From Tetrapyrgos nigripes (lineage: Eukaryota > Basidiomycota > Agaricomycetes > Agaricales > Campanellaceae), in contig JAACJM010000021.1 of the NCBI GenBank assembly GCA_013368315.1, positions 248,001 through 312,000 of the forward strand: 64,000 nt of DNA. Direction: 5' to 3'. A program made the translations under genes and the position numbers. The first letter of the stretch is position 1. Every line of letters begins with the position of its first letter. This document shows positions 1-12,268 of the stretch, in pieces. Below the pieces are notes generated by a model. That model was not told the origin of the DNA, ran no database searches, and worked only from the letters and a program-made list of their open reading frames with translations.

Positions 1-1770
1 TATTTTATGGACGTAGAACTGGAAAGCAGTACATATTTTTAAAATACAGTGGTAACTGTAATGGGGCATTCCAGCTTTAAAGAGATGTATTGTAGCATGA
101 ATACCCATTCTAAACAGTGTATACATCTGTTTGAATCCACTTTACCCAATGGCGGGCCACGTGCCACCATTCATTGCCACTGTACATTTGTGACGATGGC
201 GAGTCTATGACTATCAATATCTATATCCTCATTTCTGCGCTGAAGAGTTCTAATATGCTCTAGCTTCCATTATATGCAATTCTGAGTATTTTTGAAATGA
301 TTTAGTGCTCGAACCTGGAATGTTATTGTTTCGTGTTAGCTTTCCTATGTACTTCATGATACTAAAGTGTTCTAAGAGTGTGACATACCCAAATGACAGT
401 GAATTAGCAGGATGGCATATTTAATTGTTATATAGTGTATTAGCTACATTTTGGCCATTTATTTGACATTTTAAACCTTTGGATAAGTGCTCTATCCAAG
501 TACGAATGCCGGGAAATGGCCAAATTCTGAGTCTTTTTGATTAATCCACCAATTACCCACTGAATACTGATGATCCCACTGAAATAAATATTCTACATAT
601 ACCTGTACATATGCACAGCATATTTTGTCAATCTCCGAGGCACATATTGGCCTGTTAAGGCAAGCCGAGTTGAGGCAAAGAGAGAGCGGGTCTGATGGAG
701 AGTGGGAAGTGACATTAGATTTCCCTGAGCAGCGTTGAGGACAGGCTTTTCTTGACATTGGCGGCCTTAACAAATGGATATTAGGTGTCCAGTAGTAGGT
801 ATATAGCTGATTAAATGTTTGTCAGAGTCAGAGAGTGGATCAATGCATCATGTGTACAAGGGCAACCATACTTACTTAGTTTTACCTTGGATTATGTACA
901 CTGGTGTTCAGTGTGAGTATGGATACCAATGCAGCCATGTCTATAGATTACCTATGTCCAGTGCTACTAGCTTCACCTTGATAGACAAATTGCCACATAA
1001 GTATATTGTAGAGAGTACTAGTCATATACATGTATACTACAGCAACATCCTTTGTGATCTACCTGTAGTGACTTAGAGGAAAGCTATCACTATGGGCACC
1101 ATATTAATGATTGCAAACCTCAAGAGGAAGGAAGGACATGGCGGGATACTGTGTCGGCAGTGGGAAATGAGGCATTATGACTCATGGGAATGGACCTAGA
1201 TGCTCCCAAGCTTTCCTGAAGGTCTCCTGCTAATACTGGCAATGGCACCTCCCCTATACCCAGCTCCCTGCTCCCTATAAGCTCCTATAAGTCCCCCAAC
1301 TTTAACAGACTTGGGGGAGGTAAGAGATATTGCCTTGTATACAAGTGGATCAATGATCACTTACCGGCTTGTATACACCTGGGTATTTGGTAATATGAGG
1401 TGCTATGCACTTTTTGGGAATTTTCTTGGGACCTTTTTCTGAGGGTCACCAACTCTTTGCGTGCCTTTTCTTCTGTGTAACCTATATCCATAAGTACTAG
1501 TACTACTCCTACATATATGTACTACATGTGACTAGTAAGTATGGGACAGGCCAGAATTACTTACGAGCTTGCAGCTGTAGTGTTCAAGACATACCTTGAA
1601 ATCCCTGCCAGCACCAATCATACTGTATATGAGGCCATACATACCAACTCTTGTGTCTCTGTTTTTGGGCATGCTTGGTGAAGACAGAATGAAGATGAAA
1701 CGAGCCTGTGTACCCCACATGAAGAGAAGTTGGAGGGGAAAGGGAGGAATGAAAATCTGACTTGGGTTGA
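1..1770. other. Gene-free AT-rich flank
   Basis: I see no gene here. All open frames are short, lack recognisable motifs and do not join through plausible introns. The base composition is AT-rich and CG dinucleotides are rare, as in the rest of the first 6.7 kb. This fits old repeat-derived DNA rather than a promoter or gene. Confidence 0.6.
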
Positions 1771-2274
1771 CAGTGTTGTCCTTAAGCCTTAACAGTTATT
1801 AACGTTAAGGCCTTCAAAACCCTTTAATTTAAGACCTAACTTTGGAAGAAAAACAATTTAAGCCTTAATTAAGACCTTAGCATTATTACAGCCATTGCTC
1901 TCTTTTTTCTTCTGGAGATAATGATATGCTCAAGACTGTTCAAAAGCTGTCTACTTATCTACATTTGCTCATAATATCAAGGATCACCATTTCATTTTTT
2001 TCTGCAGGCAAGAAGACCATTCAAAGTCATTGCTGCAGTCAGACACAGACTCTTGAGACAAAGAGCAGCATATATTGTAGAAAAGTTATATGTGTAGCTT
2101 CTACAGCAGGAAGTCTTATAAATGATGCTGGATTGGGAGTGTTCTAGAGGACCAGATTTTTTAGTACAGGTGGCTTAATTTGGGCTTAAAATGCCCTTAA
2201 TTAAAAACTTTTATTAACAATTTAAGATGTAACTTCGTTGGGTGGCCTTAATTAAGGCCTTAAGGACAACACTG
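1771..2274. mobile_element. Non-autonomous hAT-type DNA transposon (MITE), 504 bp
   Basis: The element starts CAGTGTTGTCCTTAAG and its right end is the inverted complement of the same 16 bases, followed on both sides by further CCTTAA-rich inverted sequence. It is flanked by a perfect 8-bp direct repeat, tgggttga (1763-1770 and 2275-2282), which is the target-site duplication length of the hAT superfamily; the CAGTG terminus also fits hAT. The inside is AT-rich and holds no transposase, so it must have been mobilised in trans. Both ends and the duplication are intact, suggesting a fairly recent insertion into already repeat-like DNA. Confidence 0.9.
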
Positions 2275-4445
2275 TGGGTTGAAGCCAGGCTCCCAGCTGA
2301 AGTTGTACACATGGCTGCTGAAAAATGACATTGTGATCACAGGACTGTCGGACCTTGAAAAATTTTCTATCAACAGACACATCACCAACTTCTCTTCCCA
2401 ACTTCTTCCCTCCCAGTTCCCTCCCTTCTGTTTCCTTGCATATATGTCAACCTCGTCATGACTCTGACCTCCTTGGCGCTGTAAGTCTTTTCTCAAGCTT
2501 AGTGTATCCTTACTAATGAGCTCTCAATCACTTGCTATCTGCAGCAGTCAATGGCCTTCTCACTGAAAGAAGTTCTTGGAAGGACCTCATAGGTATGTCC
2601 CTCATAGTCATTAATGCATCTCAGCTGATTTTCATTGGAATTTAGAAGTTTGGTTGGCAGAGACATTGCAGGTGTGTATTGTAGTGTTTTCCTTGAGATA
2701 CCATGTTCTGTTGTTGGTTATTCCATTCTAGCTTTCCATACATCATTATCCCATTTATTTTGGACAAGCCTGTGGTGTGATCGCTGGGTGGACATAAAGA
2801 CTTGGGCACTTTTCAGCCTCAACATGTGATGTTCCCACAGTCAAAAAAGGCAAACCTTTGATGGGCCATGGGCCAAGCCCAGAGTTCCATTGTTCTTCCT
2901 CTGGAGGTGCTTTTCTTTGTATGTTTTTGGCCTCTGGTTGAAGTCGTGAGCGTCGTTTCACTGCAAAAGCCTCAGAGCTGTGGTGAGGCAAAGTCAACCT
3001 AATATACAAGCTTGTCACAAATCACCGCTGTATTTACCTCCCTATTCATTTCTTAACTCCACAGACTACTATTCACTTCTTAACTCCAACTACTATTCAT
3101 TTCCCTCACATTCCCATCATCATCTTCCTTATCTACGGTTACCATCACTTGATCTGACATGTACATCTTTTATCTCCTCCGATTCCTATCTCCATGGACA
3201 TTCTCACTTATTCATTTATTCTCTATTCACTTCTTTCACATATATACCAAGGGGCTTGTAACTAGTTCTTTAGTCTGTTCACTTCGTCTCCACTCCGCTC
3301 TCAGTACAGTGCAGTGTTGAGCATAGTCAGCTACTCATACTTTTCTCAGCTCTACTCTTTCCCTACATTTCTTCTCTCTCTCTCGTCTCATTATACTTGT
3401 CAATCTATCTTGTTCATTGTGTGACTTGGGTGGTCTTTGCTAAGTGATAACGTTCTTGACAAAGCTCTTAGATACAATGGAATAGCATAAAAATGATACA
3501 TTTGGGCATGCTAAGGTAATATACACTGTAAACATGATATAAAGACCTCATAAAGACACATTGAACATGTCCAAAAGATACTAAACTACACTATCCTATC
3601 CTGTCCAACTCATTAGCACAAAATGGACCTCTGGCCCTGGAAGAACCACAACATAACCCTGAAAGATGAGCAAGTTAGCAAAACACTGAAGGCACACTAT
3701 AGAAGCAAACTGATAGTGGAAAAGAGAGACAAGGGTGATAGATTTTACAAGGCATAGAGAGAGAACAGAGCAGGCCTAAGACCAGGGGGAGGGAGGGCAT
3801 TTGTGAGTGTTGGTGGTGGTGGTGGTGGTGATGAAAGAACAATCAATGAACGAGCAAAACACACTGGAGGCTTTTGGTTGGCTGACTGAAGCCCCATTGG
3901 GACATCATGTGTTGAGGGTGGAAAGTCAAAACCTGGCATAAAGGTCTGTGTGTGGTACGGGTCATGGGGTATGGCAGGGATAGTGATATGTATGTTGTTA
4001 CCCAATACATTCATTTTTGTCTCTACATTCCCGAGGCTGTTGAATGCACAAGTTCATTGGTACCAAACAGCAAATGAGCTGAGGTTTTAGAGTACTTTAA
4101 CAATCATCTTTTATGTACTTTTTACTAACTTTGAAAAGGGTCAGCGAACTTTTCAAAGTAGTGGGGCTTAAGTTTTAAAAGTTGATCCACGCTTGGAAAA
4201 AGTTCAGAAAAGTTCGGAAAAGCCTCTGAAAAGGCGAGTGGCCATTTTACTGATGTAAGTGCTACTCTTTTATATGCTTGTATGCAAATTCATTCACCAT
4301 CCATATTCATACCTGCCACCTTGTCTCTTGTCTCACTCTCCTTCACTTCTGTTTTATTCTCAGCATGCTGCAACTGGACGTCTGGGCAGGGCTGTGTTCT
4401 GTTTGAGTTGATTTTGTGAGATGTCTATTCTCTTCTCCAGGAAAT
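2275..4445. other. Gene-free, CpG-poor stretch
   Basis: No gene is visible. The stretch contains pyrimidine-rich tracts (around 3050-3400), a GGT microsatellite and an A-rich patch with repeated aaaagttc words (about 4110-4240) that looks like decayed repeat DNA. Open frames are short and uninformative. Confidence 0.5.
3811..3830. repeat. (GGT)n microsatellite
   Basis: About six to seven uninterrupted GGT units. It is a simple sequence repeat in non-coding DNA with no sign of function. Confidence 0.9.
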
Positions 4446-5050
4446 TTAACTGACCAATACATGTGTGTCATCCATCCTTGTCACTCTACACAGAGTCTCA
4501 TTGGTCCTGGCACTCATTGATCTGTTGCTGGTAGCCCTGAGCTCAGTGATGTTTATGCTGAACATGACTTCTACTAGGTCACCAACCTGGAATCTTGTAG
4601 GGTTGATGGGTGGGTATCTTTAGCCTGGGAAGTTGAGATGGTGATATGTAGTACTGGTGGGACAGTGAGGTGGTGACAATAGATGCATAGATGCAGAGGA
4701 GGTTGATGGAGACACATGGCAGGAGAAGGTTTGTTTCTGTCAGTAGGTGATGAGTCGCAGGTGTTTATCTGTACTCACTCTATGCCTGTGGTTTTTTGCT
4801 TTTCCTCATAGAACTCAATGCTGTTCTCTTTCAAGTACATCCAGTTGGTACCACTCCATGCAATGCTGGCCAGCATTCCTGAGGGGTCAATGTTTCCTGG
4901 GATTGCTATTGGTTGTTTGTCCCCAGCAAGGTGTCTGGAGGTGAAATAACAGTTGTCCAGTTCCACAGCTGGCCATCCCTGCCAGGTTGTGACCAGGCCT
5001 ATGTTGGGTATCATGCCTTGAGGTAGGTTTTGTGACAGGAGGTCATGCAC
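4446..5050 (-). pseudogene. Degenerate fragment of a multi-copy repeat gene
   Basis: On the minus strand a 91-codon frame (5050-4775) containing DPSGMLASIAWSG is followed, after a gap, by a second frame (about 4616-4446) containing NPTRFQVGDLVEVMFSI and ending in a stop. The order, a DP-G-L segment and then a F-x-x-GD-hVE-h block, resembles a hypothetical protein that recurs in many copies in Agaricomycete genomes, probably carried by transposons; I recall this pattern but could not check it. No start, no full domain and almost no CpG dinucleotides remain, so I treat it as dead. It could instead be chance similarity. Confidence 0.35.
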
Positions 5051-6705
5051 GTCCTTAATACCATCTGTGGTGTCTTGGAAGCTGTCACATCCAAATCCTG
5101 TTACTACTATGTGCTGGTGGATTTGTGCTGGGTTGACTGTTCAAGTTGTGGAGGTGGTGACTACATCGAAATCCTTGTATATTCCATCTTGATTGACAAA
5201 GGAAGCTGCAAGGTAAACTCAGTGGGATCCTTATTGGTTGGATGCTGTATCTGCTATTTGTGGGGAAGGTGATACTAGTGCTTAACGGTAACCGTCTCCT
5301 GTTAAATGTTGGACACTGAATGTAACTGTCTCCTGTATAAACGCTGATGATGGTCGGTAGTAACGAAAAGAAAGACAAAGACTTCAGGGCACCTTCCACT
5401 TTTGGGTAATCAGACTGTTATCTCGGCTAGATTCTGACTGATTAGATTCCACCTCCAGACTCCAGCTGGACTTCTGGAAAGGGCCATGGAGGAGTCAGGA
5501 GTCACAGCTGTGACAAAAGGGCAGGACAAGATGGGAGCAAGGAATGACAGAAGACTGTACCAGAATGCAGTACTCCTCAGAGATAAATAAGTCTGTGTTG
5601 CGTGTCCAGGTGAGAAATTTAGGGGCTTATCAAAAAGTCTACCATAGCTTTTGCAGTTCTGTAGCTAGAGTTTTGCTTATAATTTTAAATGGGAGCCAGG
5701 AATGTCCTGGTGCTCAGGAAATGAGTATTTTTTACAGAGAAGTATGTATAGGCTGTTACCACGTTGGAATTGCGAAGGAAGAGAGAAAGCAGGCAGTGAC
5801 ACAATGGAATGAACTTGCCAAATATCCTGATATGCACACTCAGGCTTCACATTTTGTGGTATGATATGTGTGAACAGGAGTAATAATATAGTGAATATTA
5901 TGTGAAGAGTAATTACATAGTTGAACCTTTGCGCTTCATTCTTGAGACCAGTATGACATTGCAAAGTGTTGAGGGAAGAAGGAAAAAGTCACTGGATACA
6001 AGCTTTTTTATACCTTCCAGGAGCAATAAGCGATTTCTTGCCACAAATCACAAGTTTTAGGACTATAAAGCTATAAGATAAGTGTAAGTGAACTTCAATG
6101 CAATGAGCAGCATAAGTAGTTATACTTATCCAGTCAAGTTGAAAGAATGTTTGTACTATTAATCCTTGAATTTGAAGACAGCTAGAGCTATTGTACAAGT
6201 CGAAATGATAAATCTTGCTATCAATGATGATAATAGTGAAATGAATGACTCTTGCTGGAAGAACTCATTTTGGACTTGGTGTCGGGTTCCAGGCCAATGC
6301 CTCTAACATAAGCCAACACTCTCTGTCATGCTTTGCTCAAGCAATGACAAGAAAGACTTGCCGGAGACACTCTGGACTCTACAACCAGAATGAAGACTTC
6401 ATCAATATCTATATCTTGTCTATGTATCTTTGCTGAAGTCTTTGTCCTCCTTTTCGTATATACTCAATGGCGGTTGGATGCTGAATCCGCCATCAGCTTT
6501 CTTGGGAAGGTTCTTAAACTTTTTGGTTGCTGTAAATATGTAGGCATGTGGGTATATAGTATATGCAGAACGCCTCGGACTCGTACTTGCTGCCATATAT
6601 GGCGGCCCACACCCCCCTAGTTGGTTTATCCGACATAAGTATTTCTGTCGGTCCGTGGGAGGTCGCTACATACTGAACTGAGGGATTTATATATCCAGAT
6701 TATCC
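5051..6705. other. Gene-free stretch up to the first gene block
   Basis: Nothing recognisable. It remains AT-rich until about 6.55 kb, where CG dinucleotides and GC content rise sharply and the gene-dense block begins. A run of six C residues lies near 6611. Confidence 0.5.
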
Positions 6706-7850
6706 TCAAGCGCGCAATGATGTCACATACGCAAAGAAAGTGGGTTTCATAGATGACTTCATGGACGTCTGGGAATTACTCACCATGAAGTCAAGGTGGC
6801 CATTTCCCGGCGCATCGCCGTTGGCACTGGGAGGATTACAAGAGGCGGTGATGAATCTAGTGAAGGCGCGAGAGGCGGTGACGAATTTGGTGCGGTGGTT
6901 TGCGACTAGGAAATTTTCGTTCTCGTCGTCGTCGGCAACGTCATCATCATCATCGAACTCGTGCAAGATTTCGAGGAATTTGAGATGATGACATCTCAGG
7001 TAGGGAAGGATATGGACAGCTGAGTAGTTGTCCGCTTCACCGACAAAACCCAACGAAAGGTATTGGAGCTTGGAGCAATAAACTACTTGGCAGCCTAGGA
7101 AGAAGTTTTTGGTTCTGGGTACCACGAAATACCCCTCGATGAGATTGGTGCATCTTCCGAGAATGTCGAGGACGTAGTTCTCGTATTCGCCGTCGTAATC
7201 AAAGAAGACGTTGTCCAACCGTAAGGATGTGAGGTTTTTGAAGAAGAAGAGATAACAGACATTGATGAGATGGATAGGGTCTTGGGCCCGGACATCGAGG
7301 GTAGTGCTGGGGAGAAAGGCGTCATAAAAACCATTGTCACTGTCCTCGGAGTCCACGTCAACCTTCAGCACAACTTCGCTCCAGCTCTGTGATAGTTTTC
7401 GTTCCAAGAAAACATGGCGTGGCGTGGGCCGTCAAGGGGCAAAGGGGTACCGTCCGCAATGATGGAAAGGCCGTCAAAGCCCAGGTTGAAGTCAGTTTCT
7501 TCGTTGGTGGTCTCGATGAAGATCAGGGCCCCCTCGGCCTCTGATTGTGGGTCCTCCAAACCCGTCGGTTCTTCTTCATCGTCACAATCGGATGTAGCAA
7601 GCTCTTCCTCGACTTCTTCAGAGTCAGACACAGCAGTCTCTTCATCGAGTTCGACTTCTGAATCTGAGTCCGAATGTATTGGCTCTTCTACAGCCAACTT
7701 GCTATAATCAACATAACTCGGCTCCTCCCAATCACCAGCTTCAGCCTCGCCGTCCGCCTCGCCATCTTCATCGGAAACGACCGACTCGCCCTCGATATCA
7801 GACTCGCCAGTGTCGGTGTCAGCGTCATTCGACCCCAAACGTAATGTCAT
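6706..7850 (-). pseudogene. Acidic / leucine-rich F-box-like protein, frame broken
   Basis: Two minus-strand frames together make one protein-like unit. The first (7850-7365, ATG start) is strongly acidic with many Asp/Ser/Glu clusters. The second (7407-6706, no ATG of its own) has leucine-rich segments (NLTSLRLDNVFF, VLDILGRCTNLIEG, LKFLEIL) of the kind found in the C-terminal half of fungal F-box/LRR-like proteins, then an acidic patch. The frames overlap at 7365-7407 and I found no GT..AG intron of the right phase to join them, so a one-base indel is likely. No F-box is visible upstream. It may be a pseudogene, or the assembly may hold an error. Confidence 0.45.
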
Positions 7851-8485
7851 CTAGGTCGCCGTCGCAGGATGCCTTTGGGATTACCAACAACAAATATTGA
7901 GGACCAGTTCTAGAAGCTCGTCCGAGGGCGATTTCTCCTAAGAGGACGAGTATAATGTCTCTTTGGGCTCGAGGCCCAAGGAGAGTGCCATCCTCTGTAA
8001 CAAGAGAGTGTAAAAAGCAAAAAGGACCTTTTTCAGTCCTGATGGTAACGCAGTCAACGGGGTATATTCCAGTCGGAGTGTGTACAGTGAGCAGTCTACG
8101 TCAGGGTACTCGGCGCAACAGAACTTCTCGGCAATGGCGAGATGTGTGAATGCAGGAAGTTTGCTTTGAGTTTGCTGATAATGAAGGCGGACAGCTTCTC
8201 TCCGTCCATGAAGGAATCCCTCAACGACTACCGGAATAACTCTCTCTATGGCCACAGAGAACCGTTATTGCAGAGCGTGCTCCACGAGTTCGTCGTAGTT
8301 TGAAGGCTCCTCCTAACAAAGGCGAGTTAACGGAAATGCTACACCGAGCCTAGTGCTTCCGTCAAAGGTGCAGCTCTAGGAGAGCACGACAAGGCCAAGA
8401 AAATCGTGTTGATGCAGTGCGTAGACTTGTATACATGGGTCCTATCCCTACAAAATGCCGTGTAAACCAGCACCTTACGTCGTTG

Positions 8486-9092
8486 TCACAGCTTTGCCTT
8501 GGCCGTGAAGACTTTCTCCAATCCGTCTTTCATTTCCTTCCTCATTGGAGCACTTTTTCTGGATCCGCTCTCCACAAAGACGTGAGTGTATCCCCCGACA
8601 GCGGACGGATGCTCCTCCTTCTCCCTAAACACGCCAATTTCGTAGGCAACAGAGCTGATCCCTAGCTTTGTCACGCGAAGGCCAAGGTCAAGAACCTCTG
8701 GGAAAGAAAGAGGCGCGAAGAACTGAAAGGAAAACAATTTTTGCTTCTCTCAACAATGTTAATCTTAATGTCAGAATGAGGAACGTACCTGGCACCAAGA
8801 AGATACAACAAGCCCAATGAAAGGTGACGTCTGCGGATTCTGGCCACAGTGCTCGATTAGATAGGTATTCACCACGGAGTCGAAGAGGTGATAGTATATC
8901 GAGTTATTGATATGCGAATACTGGTCATTGTCGCTCCTATCGTAAAGCAGATAGTCAACGACAATTGCCAAGTCAACGAGACAGAACGTATCCTACATAC
9001 CTCCAGTGAGATACTCACCATCTAGTGCGGTATGACAGAAAGTAGCCAAAGTCAGACCTTCTCAGCTGCTTCAGTCCCTGGCTTTCGGACAT
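8486..9092 (-). CDS. Hotdog-fold thioesterase (4HBT family), 152 aa
   Basis: Probable acyl-CoA thioesterase of the single-domain hotdog family, which hydrolyses acyl-CoA to free acid and CoA; substrate unknown. Exons on the minus strand are 9092-9019, 8936-8789 and 8722-8486, all with GT..AG introns and a continuous frame. The protein shows the family hallmark RWSDNDQYSHINN near residues 25-37, whose Asp and downstream Asn match the catalytic region of 4HBT enzymes, then a hydrophobic helix and a strand-rich C-terminal half with GGYTHVFVE. No signal peptide is seen. The start is the first ATG that keeps the typical short N-terminus. It is transcribed away from the peptidase gene at 9566, with 473 bp shared between them. 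Confidence 0.88.
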
Positions 9093-9565
9093 TGTGTTCG
9101 GGACGTAGAGAAGTCACTTGGAAGATGGTAAAGACTTCTGAGTCCGGTCGTCGCATTTGCCGGAGCTCTCAGCTGACGCGTCCTTGTCACGGTCATATGC
9201 AGATGTGACTTGTGTGACAGCGCGTAATCTGCCATGTATGGACTTGTGTCTTGCCACTATAAAGCTCAGATTGTCGAAGAGACTAGTCATTTTGCTCGCT
9301 TACTTACACATAGATATTCCTTGTCTCTTTCGTGACGGAGACTTTGAGCTCAGACAGCTGGGATAAGTCGGTCACATTCCGTGACATGCCGTTTTCTGCC
9401 GCCTCAACATTGCGCACAATGTCAAGAATCTTGCGCAGGGTGTATTTCTCTCTCTCTCTCTCTCTCATCGTTCTGGGTAGTCTCTTGGTTGGAAAATAGG
9501 TAAGTGATTCGCTCTGCCCATTTTTTTTTGCTACGTGCTTAGAGGAAGCAGTGAATCCAGGTCCA
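9093..9565. promoter_or_regulatory. Shared divergent upstream region with CT microsatellite
   Basis: This 473-bp interval separates the thioesterase (minus) from the acylaminoacyl-peptidase-like gene (plus), so it should carry both promoters. It contains an uninterrupted CT tract of about 20 bp at 9447-9466 and a T8 run near 9521-9529. No canonical TATA box was identified with confidence. Confidence 0.4.
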
Positions 9566-12057
9566 ATGTCTGACTCAGTGTACTTTGATCTCTCCGAGAT
9601 ACCTGTTCCAGTTTCTGGAAGATTCACAGATCACAATCGTAAGTCGAGATTTCGCTTTGGTTTTCTGATTTTGAGATAGATATCCCAGTCATCCAGTTCA
9701 ATGCCAGCGTAAAAGATCACACCAGAAATGTCAAACGCACTGTGTCCAAATCCATCTTTCTAACGGGATCGGATTCCCAACCCGCTTCGACTCATTTTCA
9801 AGAAGTACATGAAATTGTTGCCTCTGGATACTCGCACGATGGAAACTATCGAGCCATATTGCGCGAAACGGGCGATAAAGATAAGAAGCGATTTGTGGAG
9901 ATTTGGGCTGGGGACAGGATGGAGGCTTGCAAGGAGGTGACAGATGTACATGGCGCTTTCTACAACGACGGTATGTCTCAACTACCCTATAGAGATGCGA
10001 AGCATGCCATTTAACATTCATGCCTAACAGATTTCCTATCATCCATCTCTTTCTCGTACAAGGACAGAACTGTCTTATACGTCGCAGAAAAGAAAACGAA
10101 GCCCAGTATAGAGAAAGAGTCCACCGAAGGCTTCTCGTATACACCATCATTCGGGGAAGGGTTGCCCGGTAAAAAGACCCCCATCATATTTCTGTTTAAC
10201 TGGGAAAAATCAAAGTTGACGACCCTCTCGTTCCCAAACCCCTCCATCCTTTTTGGCCAGCCTATCTTTTCACCTGCGGGGAATGATACCATTTATGCCA
10301 CTGGATACGAGTTCACTCATGAAGGAAGACTCCTCGGCATCAAATTCTGCTTCAATCGTCCCTTTGGGATTTGGGAGATTAAGCTTCCATCTGATTCTCA
10401 GTTGGACGCTGCAGATGACGACCAGAAGGCTTCACCTTGCGCTTTGGAGTGCAAACTGAGGAAGCTGACTCCACCCGACTTGTCCTGCCGTTCTCCGAGA
10501 ATAATTGTCACGAACAAGTCGACGCAGCTGTTGTGGATTTCTAACGCTACCGGAGGTGCTCATGCTGGGACTGCTGCTATTCATTCCCTCGATATCACAA
10601 CCACCGTAGACCCTGCAAATGCTAGAGTGGTTGTCGACAGGGTGTGGACTCCAAAGGATGGGGAGTTCCCTGGTCTCTACTGTGATCCTGTCTTTGTCCA
10701 ATCACCATTCCTGCGTTTAAGAAACACAGAACAGGGTTCCCTCGTACTTCACTCGACTTGGGGCTCGACAACTAGAGTCTTGTTAATATCTGTGGACAAC
10801 GGCGAGGTTAAGGATCTCACCAAGAATTCTGGGGATGATTTGTTTAATTGGACGGTTCTGAATACGGATGGTGGGCGGCGGATCTTATGTTCTCGTAGTT
10901 CGATCACGAAACCGTATGAGTTGGTGGTTGGTGAAGTGAATGATTCTGGTACTGTTTCCTGGAGAGTTGTGTATACGACGCCGGTGTCTTCGAAGAGTAT
11001 GTGCTTTTATGTTCTTGTACTAAGAGCGCTCAGTACTAATTTCTATTCCAGTCTCAGAAAGCCTTTCTTGCCTTGCTGTCGAGATTATCCCCATACCCAA
11101 TAGAGCTCCTACGGAGACCATATTGGTCAAAAACTTGAACTCGAAGGCCAGTGCTAAGGACAAGGTCCTACCGTTGATCCTCTTTCCACATGGAGGACCA
11201 CATGGAGCGACGCATACAGGCTTCAATCCGGCTGTAGCAGCATGGGCTCTTGAAGGATGTGGGTCTTCTTTCTAGTTTGCCTTATGTTGTCTGACAGTAT
11301 AGATGTCTCAACTTTGCAGATAACATCTCCATGCCAAACTACACCGGTTCCACTGGGTATGGCGAAACCCATATCCAAGCTCTTATAGGAAAATGCGGGA
11401 CCTTGGATGTTGGGGACTGTATTGAGTCTGTCCGGCATTTGGTGAAGCTTGGTATCGCTGAAGAGGGTCCTGGAAAAATCTTCATTACCGGTGGAAGTCA
11501 TGGTGGTTTTCTCACTGGGCATCGTATGTCTTTCATTCATTTTCTTCCAATGTAACACAGTTTCTAATTTTACTACAGTTATCGGACAATACTCCGACGT
11601 CTTCACCGCTGCTGCTCTACGCAATCCAGTCACCTCTGCGGAAATCTCCACCTCTGATATACCTGATTGGTATTATTCCGAGTTTGGAATAGACTATCCA
11701 ATGCAATCGAAACCGTTGGGATCAGATGGTACCGAGTCTTCGTCTGCGTCTTTCAATGTCCCACCTCCCCTTCTTATGACGCCAGACTTCTACAAACGAC
11801 TCTTCCTGGCTTCTCCAATGTCATATGTTGAAAAAGTGAAAGTACCGGTGTTGTTGCTTTTAGGTGGTTCAGATGCGAGGGTAGCGCCAACGCAGGGAGT
11901 GGAGTATTACCATGCGCTGAAGGCTGTGAAGAGAAAGGAAGGTAAAGCGGACGATGTGGAGTTGTTGTGGTTCCCTGAGGAGAGTCATCCGTTGGAAGGT
12001 GTGATTGCTTCAAAGGTTTCGTGGTTTAAGACTGTGGAGTGGTTCAAGAGGAAGTGA
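9566..12057 (+). CDS. Acylaminoacyl-peptidase-like S9 serine peptidase, 736 aa
   Basis: Serine peptidase of the prolyl-oligopeptidase clan, closest in pattern to acylamino-acid-releasing enzymes (S9C), cytosolic enzymes that remove N-acylated residues from short peptides. Exons: 9566-9638, 9689-9970, 10031-10996, 11052-11258, 11320-11523, 11579-12057; all phases agree and the frame is open to the stop. An N-terminal beta-propeller-like half is followed by the hydrolase domain: HGGPHGA (oxyanion region), the nucleophile in GGSHGG (Ser about 569), Asp about 676 in GGSDARV and His about 714 in EESHPLEG, so the catalytic triad is complete. Length fits the family. The first intron acceptor could also be 9 bases earlier, in frame. 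Confidence 0.92.
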
Positions 12058-12268
12058 GGCATGTGTAGTCTGTAAATTGTACTTCTAGTATTGACTTGTC
12101 AACGTAAAATGGAACCGGAAACTTGAAGTCGAGTACTGATTACATCACTGAGATGACGACAGAGGCCTGCACTGCCCCTCCTTTGTTGCTGTGGACGGCC
12201 ACTCACTCCCGCGATATCTGAGTAATACCCAACCCTCTTGACGACGACGACGACGACGAAGACTACTC

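Noticed and set aside
7414..7707. Ser-rich plus-strand frame
   Set aside because: It is the complement of the Asp/Glu/Ser codons of the acidic minus-strand protein and has no independent evidence.
7938..8255. 105-codon minus-strand frame upstream of the broken acidic/LRR gene
   Set aside because: No motif, and no intron joins it convincingly to 7850 or to the thioesterase. It may be a further piece of the broken gene but cannot be supported.
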